From assembly GCF_005222755.1 (NCBI RefSeq), contig NZ_STGD01000007.1, positions 124,001 to 188,000 of the forward strand: a DNA stretch of 64,000 bases. Direction: 5' to 3'. The translations under genes were made by a program, and so were the position numbers. The DNA is from Roseomonas sp. HF4 (GTDB lineage: Bacteria > Pseudomonadota > Alphaproteobacteria > Acetobacterales > Acetobacteraceae). How positions within the stretch are numbered: position 1 is the stretch's first letter; every line of letters begins with the position of its first letter. Positions 33,836 through 43,953 of this stretch are shown here, piece after piece. The notes below the pieces were generated by a model, which saw only the letters and a list, made by a program, of their open reading frames with translations, was not told the origin of the DNA and made no database searches.

Positions 33836-34870
33836 TCAGCGCGCGGCCGCCCTCACCTCGCGCTGCCAGCGGTCGAGCAGGCGCGTCCGTTCCTGCGAGG
33901 ATCCCCAGCGGGCGAAGTCGTAGTCGATCAGGCGGACATCCTCGAAGCGCGGTGCCTGCGGCGGGATCGGCGCGTTGCGGTTGGACGGCAGCTGGTAGGA
34001 CCGCGCCTCGGCGCCGAGCGCCTGCGCCTCGGCCGTGAGCGCCCAGTCGAAGAAGCGCCGCGCGTTCTCCATGTTGCGCGCGCCGCGGATGATGGACATC
34101 GAGCCGATCTCGTAGCCCGTGCCCTCGCAGGGCGCGACCAGCTCGACCGGCGCGCCGCCCACCTTCTGCGTCACCGCGTCATGCAGGAAGGTGATGCCGA
34201 CCAGCGTCTCCCCGGTCGCGGCCGCCCGCGCGGGCGCGGCGCCCGACCGCGTGTACTGGTTGACGTTCTGGTGCAGCGCGCGGAGGTAGGTGAAGGCCGG
34301 CTCCTCCCCCATGATCTGCACGAGCGTCGCGAGCATCGTGTAGGCGGTGCCCGAGGTGTTAGGGTCGGCGACCTGCACCTCGCCGCGGAATTCCGGCCGC
34401 GCGAGGTCCGCCCAGCAGCGCGGCGCGGTGATGCGGCGGCGGGCGAGCTCGGTCGCGTTGTAGGAATAGCCGAGCGCGCCGGCATAGATGCCGACGGTGC
34501 GGAAGCCGGTCTGCTCGGCCTGGCGCACGGCCCAGGGCTGCAGCTCCGACAGGCGGGGGGACCGGTACTCGACCGTCAGGTTCTCCTGCGCCGCCTGCAT
34601 GTGCGGGTCGCCCGTGCCGCCCCACCAGACGTCGCCGCGCGGGTTCGCGGCCTCGGCGCGGATCTGCGTCATGGTCTCGCCGGAGCTCCGGCGCGTCATC
34701 GCGACACGCACGCCGGTCGCGCGCTCGAAGGCCGCCATCATCGGGCGGCACCATTCCTCCTGGACGGAGCAGTAGACCGTGAGCTGGCCCTGCGCGCGGG
34801 CCACGCCCGGCAGGGCGGCGGCCAGCGCGCCGGCGACGGCAGCGGCGGCAAGGGTGCGGCGTGAAACCAT
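33836..34870 (-). CDS. ABC transporter substrate-binding protein, AfuA-like (probable sugar/polyol phosphate receptor)
   Basis: A 344-residue receptor of the family usually labelled ferric iron. A signal peptide covers residues 1-26 (cut after ARA). The tandem Tyr pair of ferric FbpA proteins is absent. Instead, LHDAV (H230, D231) and CEGTGYEIG (E254) are present; from memory, AfuA of Actinobacillus uses H205, D206 and E229 to hold hexose phosphate, the same spacing. SMSIIRGARN follows. GGGAGGA precedes ATG 34870 at good distance. It sits directly downstream of an inositol-monophosphatase-family gene and an iolG-like gene, so a phosphorylated inositol or sugar is the favoured ligand. That is inference. 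Confidence 0.85.
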   Translation of the reverse strand: MVSRRTLAAAAVAGALAAALPGVARAQGQLTVYCSVQEEWCRPMMAAFERATGVRVAMTRRSSGETMTQIRAEAANPRGDVWWGGTGDPHMQAAQENLTVEYRSPRLSELQPWAVRQAEQTGFRTVGIYAGALGYSYNATELARRRITAPRCWADLARPEFRGEVQVADPNTSGTAYTMLATLVQIMGEEPAFTYLRALHQNVNQYTRSGAAPARAAATGETLVGITFLHDAVTQKVGGAPVELVAPCEGTGYEIGSMSIIRGARNMENARRFFDWALTAEAQALGAEARSYQLPSNRNAPIPPQAPRFEDVRLIDYDFARWGSSQERTRLLDRWQREVRAAAR

Positions 34871-34952
34871 GCGATCGGTCCTCCCTGATGGCGGGCTTGC
34901 GCGCCCGTTTCCCGACTGTGACGTCCCAGTAAACGCCGCGCGCGACGCGGCC

Positions 34953-35735
34953 TCAAGCGGCAAGGAAGGCAGCGAGGCGGCCGCCGAGCGCCGGCGCGCC
35001 GAACCCGATCGGGTTGCCGCGCGCCAGCCAGTCGCCGCTGTCGAAGGCGCTGGTCCAGCAGCCGGCCTCCCGCGCGATGGCGAGCGCGGCCGCGGCGTCC
35101 CAGGCATTGATGTGCAACTCGAGATAGCCGTCGAGGCGGCCCGCCGCGGTCTCGACCAGGCCGAGCGCGCCGGACCCGCCGCATCGCATCCCCGCCCCTG
35201 CGGCCATCACGCGTTCCGACAGGCGGTGGAAGCCCGCGATGGGCGTGCGCAGCGACCAGCCGACCTCGATGATGGCGCGGCCGATGTCCGTCGTCGGTGC
35301 CGCGCGGATCGGCGCGCCGTTCAGCGTCGCGCCGCAGCCCTCGGCGCCGGCGAAGACCTCGGCCGGCGCGTGGCGCGCGATGGCGCCCGCGACCGCGCGC
35401 CCGGCGACCACCAGGCCGACCGAGACGCACCAGCGGTCCCCGCCGCGCGCGAAGTTCGAGGTTCCGTCGATCGGGTCGAGCACCCAGAGCGGGCCGGCGC
35501 CGGAGACCGCGCCGCCCATCTCCTCGCCCAGCACCTCCTCGCCCGGGAACAGCGTGGCGAGGCGCTCGCGCAGGAACCGCTCGGTCGCGCCGTCGGCCTC
35601 GGTGATGAAGTCCTGCGTCCCCTTGAGGCTGGCGACGCCGCCGCCCTCGGCGCGCAGCCGCGCGGCGAGCGCCGCGGCCTCGGCGGCGATGGCGGCGGCG
35701 GCGTCGCGCCGGCGCAGCAGGTCGGCGCGGTCCAT
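34953..35735 (-). CDS. Inositol monophosphatase family protein
   Basis: A 260-residue Mg-dependent phosphatase. Metal-site residues are D42/D48 (TQDFITEAD), E71 (GEEMGG), D87 and D90 in the DPIDGTSNF motif, and D213 in the C-terminal AWDAAAAL, matching the family's WDxAAG. These enzymes hydrolyse inositol monophosphates, and relatives act on histidinol phosphate or PAP. ATG 35735 overlaps the SDR stop (ATGA), so it is coupled to the SDR and iolG-like genes upstream, and the AfuA-like receptor follows 82 bases after its stop. In this context dephosphorylation of an imported polyol phosphate is the likely role. Confidence 0.9.
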   Translation of the reverse strand: MDRADLLRRRDAAAAIAAEAAALAARLRAEGGGVASLKGTQDFITEADGATERFLRERLATLFPGEEVLGEEMGGAVSGAGPLWVLDPIDGTSNFARGGDRWCVSVGLVVAGRAVAGAIARHAPAEVFAGAEGCGATLNGAPIRAAPTTDIGRAIIEVGWSLRTPIAGFHRLSERVMAAGAGMRCGGSGALGLVETAAGRLDGYLELHINAWDAAAALAIAREAGCWTSAFDSGDWLARGNPIGFGAPALGGRLAAFLAA

Positions 35736-36526
35736 CACCCGTAGGCTCCCATCACGTTCTGGTCGAAGTCGATCAGCGCGCCCGTCATCATCGCGGCCGC
35801 GTCGGACAGCAGGTATACGGCCAGGCCCGCGACATCCGCGGGGCGGATCAGGCGGCCGAAGGGCTGCGCGGCCTCGGCCGCCGCCAGCCAGTCGGCGGGC
35901 CGCCCGTCGCGCGCCTGGATGGCGTGCTCGCCCGGCGTGTCCGCCCAGCCGATATTGATGCCGTTCACGCGGATGCGCGCGTCGCGCAGCGCATGCGCCG
36001 TGTTCTTCGTCAGCGTCGCCAGCGCGCCCTTCGACGCCGCATAGGCGGTCAGGAAAGGCTGCCCGCCATGGCTCGACATGGTGATGATGTTGACGATGGA
36101 GCCGGGCCGCCGCGATGGCTTGAGCCGGCGCACGACCTCCTGCGTCAGGATGAAGGGCGCGCGGGCGTTGACGGCGAACAGCCGGTCCCAGAGTTCGACC
36201 GGCGTGTCCTCGATGGTGCCGCGGTCGGTCAGGCCGGCGGCGTTGACCAGCGCGTCCACCGTCCCGAGCGCGGCCTCGGCCTCGGCGACGATGCGCCGGC
36301 AGGCCTCCGCGTCGCCGAGGTCGGCGACGGCCGCGTGGGCCGCGGTGCCGGCCGTGCGCAGCCCGGCCGCCACGGCCTCGGCGCGCGCGGCATCGCGCCC
36401 GGCGACGCAGATGCCGGCGGCGCCCGCAGCGGCCGCGGCGCGGGCGATGCCCTCTCCCATCCCCTGCGTCGCGCCGGTGACGAGCACCACCCGGCCCGCG
36501 AGCGAGACGGGCGGCAGCGCGGTCAT
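35735..36526 (-). CDS. Short-chain dehydrogenase/reductase (SDR) in the inositol locus
   Basis: A 263-residue classical SDR. TGATQGMG at residues 17-24 binds the cofactor, NAAG is at 95-98, Ser near 151-152, and the active-site Y162/K166 lies in TAYAASKGA. It overlaps the iolG-like gene and the phosphatase gene by four bases each. Possible roles are oxidation of an inositol isomer or reduction of a keto-inositol to feed the iol pathway; the specific reaction is not determinable from sequence. Confidence 0.9.
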   Translation of the reverse strand: MTALPPVSLAGRVVLVTGATQGMGEGIARAAAAAGAAGICVAGRDAARAEAVAAGLRTAGTAAHAAVADLGDAEACRRIVAEAEAALGTVDALVNAAGLTDRGTIEDTPVELWDRLFAVNARAPFILTQEVVRRLKPSRRPGSIVNIITMSSHGGQPFLTAYAASKGALATLTKNTAHALRDARIRVNGINIGWADTPGEHAIQARDGRPADWLAAAEAAQPFGRLIRPADVAGLAVYLLSDAAAMMTGALIDFDQNVMGAYG

Positions 36527-37521
36527 GCGATCTCGCCGACGCGCACGGGCCGCCTCTCGCGCAGGGACAGCAGCGCGGCATCCGCCAGGACCAGGGCCTG
36601 CCGCCCATCCGCGGCGCCGACCGGCATCGGCACGCCCGCCGCGACCGCCGCCACGAAGGCGGCGAGCTCGATCCGGTAGGCCTCGGCATAGCGTTCCAGG
36701 AAGAAGTGCAGCGGCGTGTCGGTCGAGACCGCCGCGGTATTCGCAAGCTCCACCGTCGTCGGCGTCCGGTTGCCGGCCATCAGCCGCCCGAGGCTGCCAT
36801 GCACCTCGATCCGCTGGTCGTAGCCATAGGCGGCGCGGCGGCTGTTGTTGATGTGCGCCATGCGGCCCGAGGCGGTGCGCAGCAGCACCATGCAGGAATC
36901 GATGTCGCCGACGGCGGCCACGGCCGGATCGACCAGCGCCGCGCCATAGGCGAAGACCTCCACCGGTTCCTCGTCCAACAGCCAGCGCGCCATGTCGAAG
37001 TCGTGGATCGTCATGTCGCGGAACTGGCCGCCCGAGACCTTCAGGTAGTCGATCGGCGGCAGGCCGGGATCGCGGCTGGTGACGACGACCTGCTCGACCG
37101 TGCCGATGGCGCCTTCCGCGATGCGGCGGCGGAGTGCCGCGAAATCCGGGTCGAAGCGACGGTTGAAACCGACCAGCATCGGCACGCCGGCGGCCTCGAC
37201 CGCGGCGATGGCGGCATCGACGCGGGCGAGCGAGAGGTCGATCGGCTTCTCGCAGAAGATCGCCTTGCCGGCCTCGGCCGCCGCGATGACCAGCGCCGCA
37301 TGCGTGTCGGTGGAGGAGGCGATGATCACCGCGCCGACCTCCGGGTCCGTCAGCGCCTCCTCGGTCGTCGAGACCCTGGCGCCGTGGCGGGCGGCCAGCC
37401 CCGCCGCAGCCGCCGCGTTCACGTCGACGACATGGCGCAGCGCCGCCTGCCCGCTCGCCGCCAGGTTGGCGGCGTGGATGGCGCCGATGCGGCCGGCGCC
37501 GAACTGGGCGAACTGGAGCAT
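36523..37521 (-). CDS. iolG: Inositol 2-dehydrogenase-like Gfo/Idh/MocA enzyme
   Basis: A 332-residue NAD-dependent dehydrogenase. The Rossmann motif GAGRIG is at residues 8-13; K92 lies in CEKPIDLS; D169 and H173 in FRDMTIHDFDMAR match the IolG catalytic Lys-Asp-His set, with the same Asp-His spacing as in Bacillus IolG. TSRDPGLPPIDYL is also IolG-like. It would oxidise myo-inositol, or an isomer, to the keto-inositol. It is the first gene of the leftward chain and is divergent from iolD-iolE, which act next in the pathway. ATG 37521 starts right at the conserved N-terminal strand. Confidence 0.88.
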   Translation of the reverse strand: MLQFAQFGAGRIGAIHAANLAASGQAALRHVVDVNAAAAAGLAARHGARVSTTEEALTDPEVGAVIIASSTDTHAALVIAAAEAGKAIFCEKPIDLSLARVDAAIAAVEAAGVPMLVGFNRRFDPDFAALRRRIAEGAIGTVEQVVVTSRDPGLPPIDYLKVSGGQFRDMTIHDFDMARWLLDEEPVEVFAYGAALVDPAVAAVGDIDSCMVLLRTASGRMAHINNSRRAAYGYDQRIEVHGSLGRLMAGNRTPTTVELANTAAVSTDTPLHFFLERYAEAYRIELAAFVAAVAAGVPMPVGAADGRQALVLADAALLSLRERRPVRVGEIA

Positions 37522-37577
37522 GGACGGTCCTGCGGCGCCGCCGCTTGTGGGGGACATCATCAATCCGTAACACTTGC

Positions 37578-37595
37578 TCGCCGTCAACACGGCGA
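37578..37595. promoter_or_regulatory. Inverted repeat in the divergent iol promoter region
   Basis: TCGCCGT (37578-37584), a four-base CAAC loop, and ACGGCGA (37589-37595) form a perfect palindrome. It lies 56 bases before iolG and 40 bases before iolD within the 114-bp shared gap. It could be the operator for a distant IolR/LacI/RpiR-type regulator; no regulator gene is nearby. Confidence 0.45.
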
Positions 37596-37635
37596 CGCGC
37601 AGCAGGGGGCAGGCCCCCCGGGGAAACACCTGGCC

Positions 37636-39471
<1,836 letters not shown>

Positions 39472-39472
39472 C

Positions 39473-40390
39473 ATGGGCGTGCGGCTCGGCATCAACCCGC
39501 TGACCTGGACCAATGACGACATGCCCGAGCTCGGCGCGGAGACGCCGCTCGAGACCTGCCTCGCGGAGGCGCGGCTCGCGGGGTTCGAGGGCGTGGAGCT
39601 CGGCAACAAGTTTCCCCGCACGGCCGGCACGCTGCGCCCCGTCCTGGAGCGGCACGGCCTCGCGCTCGTCTCGGGCTGGCACGGGTCCAGCCTTCTCGAA
39701 CGCGACGTCGATGCTGAGATGGCGGCGGCGGAGCCGCATGTCGCGCTGCTCTCGGCGCTCGGCTGCCGCGTGATGGTGCATGCGGAGGTGACGGGCAGCG
39801 TCCATGGCCTGCGCGACGTGGCGCTGTCGCGTCGCCCGGTGCTGGACGGCGCGGCCTGGGCCCTGCTGGCGTCGCGCCTGTCGGAGATGGGCCGGCGGCT
39901 GGCGGCGCGCGGAATCGCGCTCGCCTACCACCACCACATGGGTACGGTGGTCGAGACGGCGGACGAGGTCGACCGGCTGATGGCCGCCACCGGACCCGAG
40001 GTCGGGCTGCTGCTCGACACGGGGCACCTGACCTTCGCGGGCGGGGATGCGGCGGCGGCGGCGGCGCGTCACGCGGCGCGGATCGTCCATGTCCATTGCA
40101 AGGACATCCGGCCGGCGGCGATGGTGGCCGCGCGGCGCGACGACCGCAGCTTCCTCGATGCGGTGCTCGACGGCGTGTTCACGGTGCCGGGCGATGGCTG
40201 CGTCGACTACGCCGCGGTGCTGCGACCGCTCGCGCAGGCGGGATATGGTGGCTGGCTGGTGGTCGAGGCCGAGCAGGATCCGGCCAGGGCGCATCCTCTC
40301 ACCTATGCGCGCATGGGGCACCACCACCTGGCCGCGGTCGCGCGCGACGCCTTCGGGACGTCCGGGCCGGGAGCCGCTGGCGGCGGGTGA
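39473..40390 (+). CDS. iolE: Inosose dehydratase (IolE)
   Basis: A 305-residue xylose-isomerase-like TIM barrel that converts 2-keto-myo-inositol to the cyclohexanedione used by IolD. The N-terminus GINPLTWTNDDMPELG and AGFEGVELGNKFPR are hallmarks of IolE. Metal-site residues fall in LLLDTGHLTFAG, IVHVHCKDIRP and LVVEAEQDP. AGGAGG lies five bases before ATG 39473. It follows iolD directly and ends before a hairpin at 40438. IolB, IolC and IolA, needed to finish the pathway, are not in the window. Confidence 0.95.
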   Translation: MGVRLGINPLTWTNDDMPELGAETPLETCLAEARLAGFEGVELGNKFPRTAGTLRPVLERHGLALVSGWHGSSLLERDVDAEMAAAEPHVALLSALGCRVMVHAEVTGSVHGLRDVALSRRPVLDGAAWALLASRLSEMGRRLAARGIALAYHHHMGTVVETADEVDRLMAATGPEVGLLLDTGHLTFAGGDAAAAAARHAARIVHVHCKDIRPAAMVAARRDDRSFLDAVLDGVFTVPGDGCVDYAAVLRPLAQAGYGGWLVVEAEQDPARAHPLTYARMGHHHLAAVARDAFGTSGPGAAGGG

Positions 40391-40437
40391 GGGCCGGGCA
40401 GGGCGACAGTATCCGCCGCGCCGGCACCCTCATCCGA

Positions 40438-40464
40438 ACGGCCGAGGGTTTCACCTTCGGCCGT
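40438..40464. terminator. Stem-loop between iolE and the Cu-ATPase gene
   Basis: A 12-bp stem with a TTC loop: ACGGC at 40438-40442 and GCCGT at 40460-40464 flank the core CGAGGGTTTCACCTTCG (40443-40459). It lies between convergent genes and can end transcription from both sides. The core recurs in the opposite orientation at 43926-43942. Confidence 0.6.
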
Positions 40465-40493
40465 CAGGCAATGAGGATCTTCTGCCGGCGGCA

Positions 40494-42845
40494 TCACTCC
40501 AGGCGCGCCGCGCGCAGCCGCAGCGCGTTGCCGACGACGCTCACCGACGACATCGCCATCGCCGCCGCCGCGATCACCGGGGAGAGCAGGATGCCGAAGA
40601 CCGGATAGAGCACCCCGGCCGCCACCGGCACGCCCGCGGCGTTGTAGGCGAAGGCGAAGACCAGGTTCTGCCGGATGTTGCGCATCACCGCGATGGACAG
40701 GCGCCGCGCGCGCAGGATGCCGGCCAGGTCCCCGCCCAGGAGCGTGACCCCCGCGCTCTCGATCGCGACATCCGTGCCGGTGCCCATGGCGATGCCGATC
40801 TCGGCCGCGGCCAGCGCCGGCGCGTCGTTCACCCCGTCGCCCGCCATCGCGACGTGGCGGCCCTCGGCCTTCAGTCGCTCGACGATGCGCTGCTTGTCCT
40901 GCGGCAGAACCTCGGCCTGGACCTCGGCGATGCCGAGGCGCCGCGCGACCGCCTCGGCCGTGGTCCGGTTGTCGCCGGTCAGCATCACCACCCGGATGCC
41001 GGCGCGCTGCAGCGCGGAGACCGTGGATCGCGTGCTCTCCTTGATCGGGTCCGCCACCGCCACCAGCCCGGCGACAGCCCCGTCGCGCGCCACGAAGAAG
41101 ACGGTCGCGCCGTCGCCGCGCAGGCGTTCGGCCTCGGCCTCCAGCGCGGCGACCTCGACGCCTTCCTCCTGCATCAGCCCCGCATTGCCGATCGCGGCGC
41201 GGCGCCCTTCCACGCGTCCGGTCACGCCGCGGCCGGCGGGGGCGTCGAAATCCTCGACCGGCGGCGGGACGAGGCCACGCTCCTGCGCCGCGCGCACCAC
41301 CGCCTCGGCGAGCGGGTGCTGGCTCGGCACCTCCAGCCCGGCGGCGAGGCGCAGCAGATCCTCCTCGCCCAGACCCCCGGCGGGCACCAGCGCGACGACC
41401 TGCGGCCGCCCTTCCGTCAGCGTCCCCGTCTTGTCGACGACGAGCGTGTCCATCCGCTCCATGCGCTCCAGCGCCTCGGCGTTCTTGATCAGCACGCCGG
41501 CCTGCGCGCCGCGCCCGACACCGACCATGATGCTCATTGGCGTCGCGAGGCCGAGCGCGCAGGGACAGGCGATGATCAGAACCGTCACCGCCGCGATCAT
41601 CGCATGGGCGAGCCGCGGCTCGGGACCCCAGACGGACCAGGCGACGAAGGCGAGGCCGGCGACGACGACGACCAGCGGCACGAACCAGGCGCTCACCTGG
41701 TCCGCCACGCGCTGGATCGGGGCGCGGGACCGTTGCGCGCCGGCGACCATCCGCACGATCTGCGCCAGCACCGTGTCCTCGCCCACCCGCCCGGCGCGCA
41801 TCACGAAGCTGCCCTGGCCGTTCAGGGTGCCGCCGATCACCGGGTCGCCCGCGGCCTTCGCGACCGGCACGGATTCGCCGGTCACCAGGCTCTCGTCCAC
41901 GTTGGAGGCGCCCTCGACCACGTCGCCGTCGAGGGGGACCTTGTCGCCCGGACGCACGCGCAGCCGGTCGCCCACCGCGACGGCGGCGAGCGGCACCTCC
42001 TCCTCGCCGCCATCCTCGCGCAGGCGCCGCGCCCGGGCGGGGGCGAGGTCGAGCAGGGCGCGTATCGCGCCGCCCGTCCTCTCGCGCGCCCGCAATTCGA
42101 GAACCTGGCCGAGCAGCACCAGCACCACGATCACCGCCGCGGCCTCGAAGTAGACGGCGACCGAGCCGTCCGCCGCGCGGAAGGCCGCGGGGAAGGCCTG
42201 CGGCGCCGCCGTCGCCACCACGCTGAACAGCCACGCGACGCCGGTGCCGAGCGCGATCAGCGTGAACATGTTGAGGCTGCGGGTCACGAGGCTCCGCCAG
42301 CCGCGCACGAAGAACGGCCAGCCGGCCCACAGCACGACCGGCGTCGCGAAGGCGAACTGCAACCAGTTGGCCACCCGCGGCCCGCCCACGAGGTGCAGCA
42401 TCCCGGTCATGTGCCCGCCCATCTCCAGCAGGAAGACGGGCAGGGTGAGAACGAGGCCGATCCGGAAGCGCCGCGTGAAATCCACCAGTTCGGGGTTCGG
42501 GCCGGTCGCCGCCGTCGGCGTCTCGGGTTCCAGCGCCATGCCGCAGATCGGGCAGTTGCCGGGACGGTCCTGCCGGACCTGCGGATGCATCGGGCAGGTC
42601 CAGATCGTGCCCGGTGCCACCGCATCTGCCCGAAGGGCCGGCTTCGCGGCCGTGAACCTGCCCGGGTCGGCGATGAATGTCGCGCGGCAGCCCGCGGAGC
42701 AGAAATGGTGCGTGGCCCCGCCATGTTCGGCGCGGTGCGGGCTGCGGGACGGATCGACGGCCATGCCGCAGACGGGATCCTTGACCGTGGCCCCCTCGGT
42801 CGCGGGTGCTGCGCGTGGGCCGTGGGCGGGGTGGTGACCGGTCAT
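40494..42845 (-). CDS. copA: Copper-type P1B ATPase with YHS and heavy-metal-binding N-terminal domains
   Basis: A 783-residue metal-exporting ATPase. A YHS domain (DPVCGMAV...HFCSAGC) spans residues 23-63, followed by a His/Cys metal-binding domain TCPMHPQV...[12 protein letters not shown] at 83-107. Core motifs are TGES at 322-325, CPC at 427-429, the phosphorylated Asp in DKTGT at 471-475, the HP motif in [12 protein letters not shown] and [13 protein letters not shown] with the YHS domain points to Cu(I)/Ag(I). AGGAGG sits six bases before ATG 42845. It pumps metal out of the cytoplasm. It is near other metal-resistance genes but lacks the 16-bp box that two of them have. Confidence 0.93.
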   Translation of the reverse strand: MTGHHPAHGPRAAPATEGATVKDPVCGMAVDPSRSPHRAEHGGATHHFCSAGCRATFIADPGRFTAAKPALRADAVAPGTIWTCPMHPQVRQDRPGNCPICGMALEPETPTAATGPNPELVDFTRRFRIGLVLTLPVFLLEMGGHMTGMLHLVGGPRVANWLQFAFATPVVLWAGWPFFVRGWRSLVTRSLNMFTLIALGTGVAWLFSVVATAAPQAFPAAFRAADGSVAVYFEAAAVIVVLVLLGQVLELRARERTGGAIRALLDLAPARARRLREDGGEEEVPLAAVAVGDRLRVRPGDKVPLDGDVVEGASNVDESLVTGESVPVAKAAGDPVIGGTLNGQGSFVMRAGRVGEDTVLAQIVRMVAGAQRSRAPIQRVADQVSAWFVPLVVVVAGLAFVAWSVWGPEPRLAHAMIAAVTVLIIACPCALGLATPMSIMVGVGRGAQAGVLIKNAEALERMERMDTLVVDKTGTLTEGRPQVVALVPAGGLGEEDLLRLAAGLEVPSQHPLAEAVVRAAQERGLVPPPVEDFDAPAGRGVTGRVEGRRAAIGNAGLMQEEGVEVAALEAEAERLRGDGATVFFVARDGAVAGLVAVADPIKESTRSTVSALQRAGIRVVMLTGDNRTTAEAVARRLGIAEVQAEVLPQDKQRIVERLKAEGRHVAMAGDGVNDAPALAAAEIGIAMGTGTDVAIESAGVTLLGGDLAGILRARRLSIAVMRNIRQNLVFAFAYNAAGVPVAAGVLYPVFGILLSPVIAAAAMAMSSVSVVGNALRLRAARLE

Positions 42846-43162
42846 TGCGGTCCTCCTCGGATGGCGCGCCGGGTGGCCGGCGGCTCCGCCGGCGCCCGGG
42901 TCAGTCCGGCCTGGCGTCGGTGAAGCGCATGCGGGCGCCGTGCGACGCGGTTGCACGCAGGTCCATCACGTCAGGAACCTAGGCCGCATGCCCAGGCATT
43001 GCCACATCCGCGGGGCTGATCAGCATTGACGGCAGGACAGGGCCCGCAGGTCCCGCCGTGCTCTGCGCGACGGCGGGGCGATCGTGCAGATCCACCCCGC
43101 CCGCCGCGGCAGCGTCGGCGACGTCCCGGCCGGCGCGCAGGCCGTCCGGGACGTCGCGCGCA
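42846..43162. other. Intergenic region upstream of the Cu-ATPase gene
   Basis: These 317 bases separate the Cu-ATPase gene from DUF305. They contain a short perfect palindrome ATGCC-CA-GGCAT at 42988-42999, a strong ribosome site next to the ATPase start, and a 21-codon leftward reading frame ending near 42900 that lacks support as a gene. I see no CueR-type promoter spacing. Confidence 0.4.
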
Positions 43163-43657
43163 TCACCGTGCCGGCATCCGCGCGACGATCGCGCGCATCT
43201 GCGCGATTTCGCGTTCCTGGTCGCGGATGATGTTCTCGGCCAGGGCGCGGACCTCGGGGTCGCGCCCGTGCTCCATGATGATCCGCGCCATGTCGATCGC
43301 GCCCTGGTGGTGCGGGATCATCGCCGCGGCAAAGTCGCGGTCGGCATTGCCCGACCACGCGATCTCCATGTCGCGGTGCATCCGTGCGTTGGCTTCGACG
43401 AAGGCCCGTGTCGCCGCCGACGCGCCGGCCGGCAACTGCGTCGCGCCGTGCCCGGCGGCGCCATGGCCGGGCATCATGGGCATGCCCTGGCCCGGCGCCA
43501 TCTGGCCAGGCATCATGGGCATGGCATGGCCCGGTGCCGTCTGGCCCGGCATGGCCGGCATGCCGTGGCCGTGCTGCGACTGGGCGCGGGCCAGCATGAA
43601 CGCGCCGCCGCCCACCAGGGCGACAGCGGCGGTGGCGGCGATGAGCATGCGGCGCAT
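43163..43657 (-). CDS. DUF305 family periplasmic protein with Met/His-rich segment
   Basis: A 164-residue protein with an N-terminal signal or anchor (residues 1-25). Residues 29-72 form a low-complexity Met/His/Gly/Pro tract with repeats of MPGQxAPGxxMPMMPG, giving nine Met and five His. The DUF305 domain follows, with the conserved [13 protein letters not shown] (residues 112-124). Such Met-rich tracts commonly bind Cu(I) in copper-resistance proteins. A CusR/CopR-like box lies 67-82 bases upstream, shared with the RND operon. ATG 43657 is used; the longer open frame upstream is unsupported. A periplasmic metal-binding role is likely; the DUF305 activity itself is unknown. Confidence 0.85.
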   Translation of the reverse strand: MRRMLIAATAAVALVGGGAFMLARAQSQHGHGMPAMPGQTAPGHAMPMMPGQMAPGQGMPMMPGHGAAGHGATQLPAGASAATRAFVEANARMHRDMEIAWSGNADRDFAAAMIPHHQGAIDMARIIMEHGRDPEVRALAENIIRDQEREIAQMRAIVARMPAR

Positions 43658-43723
43658 GGGAAGGACTCCGTTGTTTCGTCCCGCCGAGAATGGCGCCCGG
43701 GGCCCGTCGGAGCGTCTCGGCCG

Positions 43724-43739
43724 CATGACAAAACATGTC
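43724..43739 (-). promoter_or_regulatory. CusR/CopR-like box upstream of DUF305
   Basis: CATGACAAAACATGTC (read on the + strand) matches 14 of 16 bases with the box at 51326-51341, in the same orientation relative to the downstream leftward gene. The TGACA-N5-TGTC layout resembles known CusR boxes (ATGACAA-NN-TTGTCAT). The response regulator at 45249-46001 is the obvious candidate to bind it. Confidence 0.6.
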
Positions 43740-43780
43740 GCTGGTGGGCCACATGCCCGGCGGACGAAATTCAGACCTGC

Positions 43781-43904
43781 GGCCCGAAGGGCCGAGCGCC
43801 CGAACGGGCGCCGCGGCCTGTGCCGCGAAGCCAGGCCGCGCGGATCCGCGGCACGTCGCGCCGAAGGCGTGCCTTCGGCGTGACGCGTCTGAAGGCGTGC
43901 CTTC
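43781..43904. repeat. Cluster of six consecutive palindromes
   Basis: Perfect inverted repeats follow one another: GGCCC/GGGCC (43781-43793), GCGCCCG/CGGGCGC (43796-43811), CGCGGC/GCCGCG (43812-43827), GCCGCG/CGCGGC (43835-43852), CGCCGAAGGC/GCCTTCGGCG (43859-43880) and GAAGGC/GCCTTC (43891-43904). They fill the gap between DUF305 and the histidine kinase gene. This is a REP-like or decay-protecting structure rather than a single terminator. Confidence 0.6.
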
Positions 43905-43918
43905 GGCACGACGCGTCT
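43863..43918. repeat. 28-bp tandem repeat, two copies
   Basis: Units 43863-43890 and 43891-43918 are 28 bp each and differ at only two adjacent positions (GT versus AC). Each unit carries the GAAGGC-GT-GCCTTC palindrome and ends GACGCGTCT. It is part of the palindrome cluster after the two-component operon. Confidence 0.8.
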
Positions 43919-43925
43919 GGGAGGG

Positions 43926-43942
43926 CGAGGGTGAAACCTTCG
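43926..43942. terminator. 17-nt stem-loop just after the histidine kinase gene
   Basis: CGAGGGTGAAACCTTCG folds into a seven-pair stem (one G-T wobble) with a GAA loop. It lies 11 bases beyond the histidine kinase stop. It is the reverse-orientation counterpart of the core at 40443-40459 (two differences). Confidence 0.5.
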
Positions 43943-43953
43943 TCCGCTCGGTA

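Noticed and set aside
31498-34038. Rightward open frame of over 800 codons opposite the ABC ATPase, permease and receptor
   Set aside because: Low-complexity Arg/Gln/His/Asp-rich shadow; the leftward genes have complete family domains and coupled starts.
30582-34870. Ferric iron ABC importer
   Set aside because: The receptor lacks the Tyr pair, has AfuA-like residues, and is co-oriented with inositol and phosphatase genes. The iron label is kept only as a family name.
42900-42963. 21-codon leader peptide before the Cu-ATPase gene
   Set aside because: No ribosome site, no metal-binding residues of note and no attenuator structure; too short to support.
43863-43918. 28-bp repeat units as a CRISPR array
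   Set aside because: Only two units, directly abutting with no spacers, and no cas genes.
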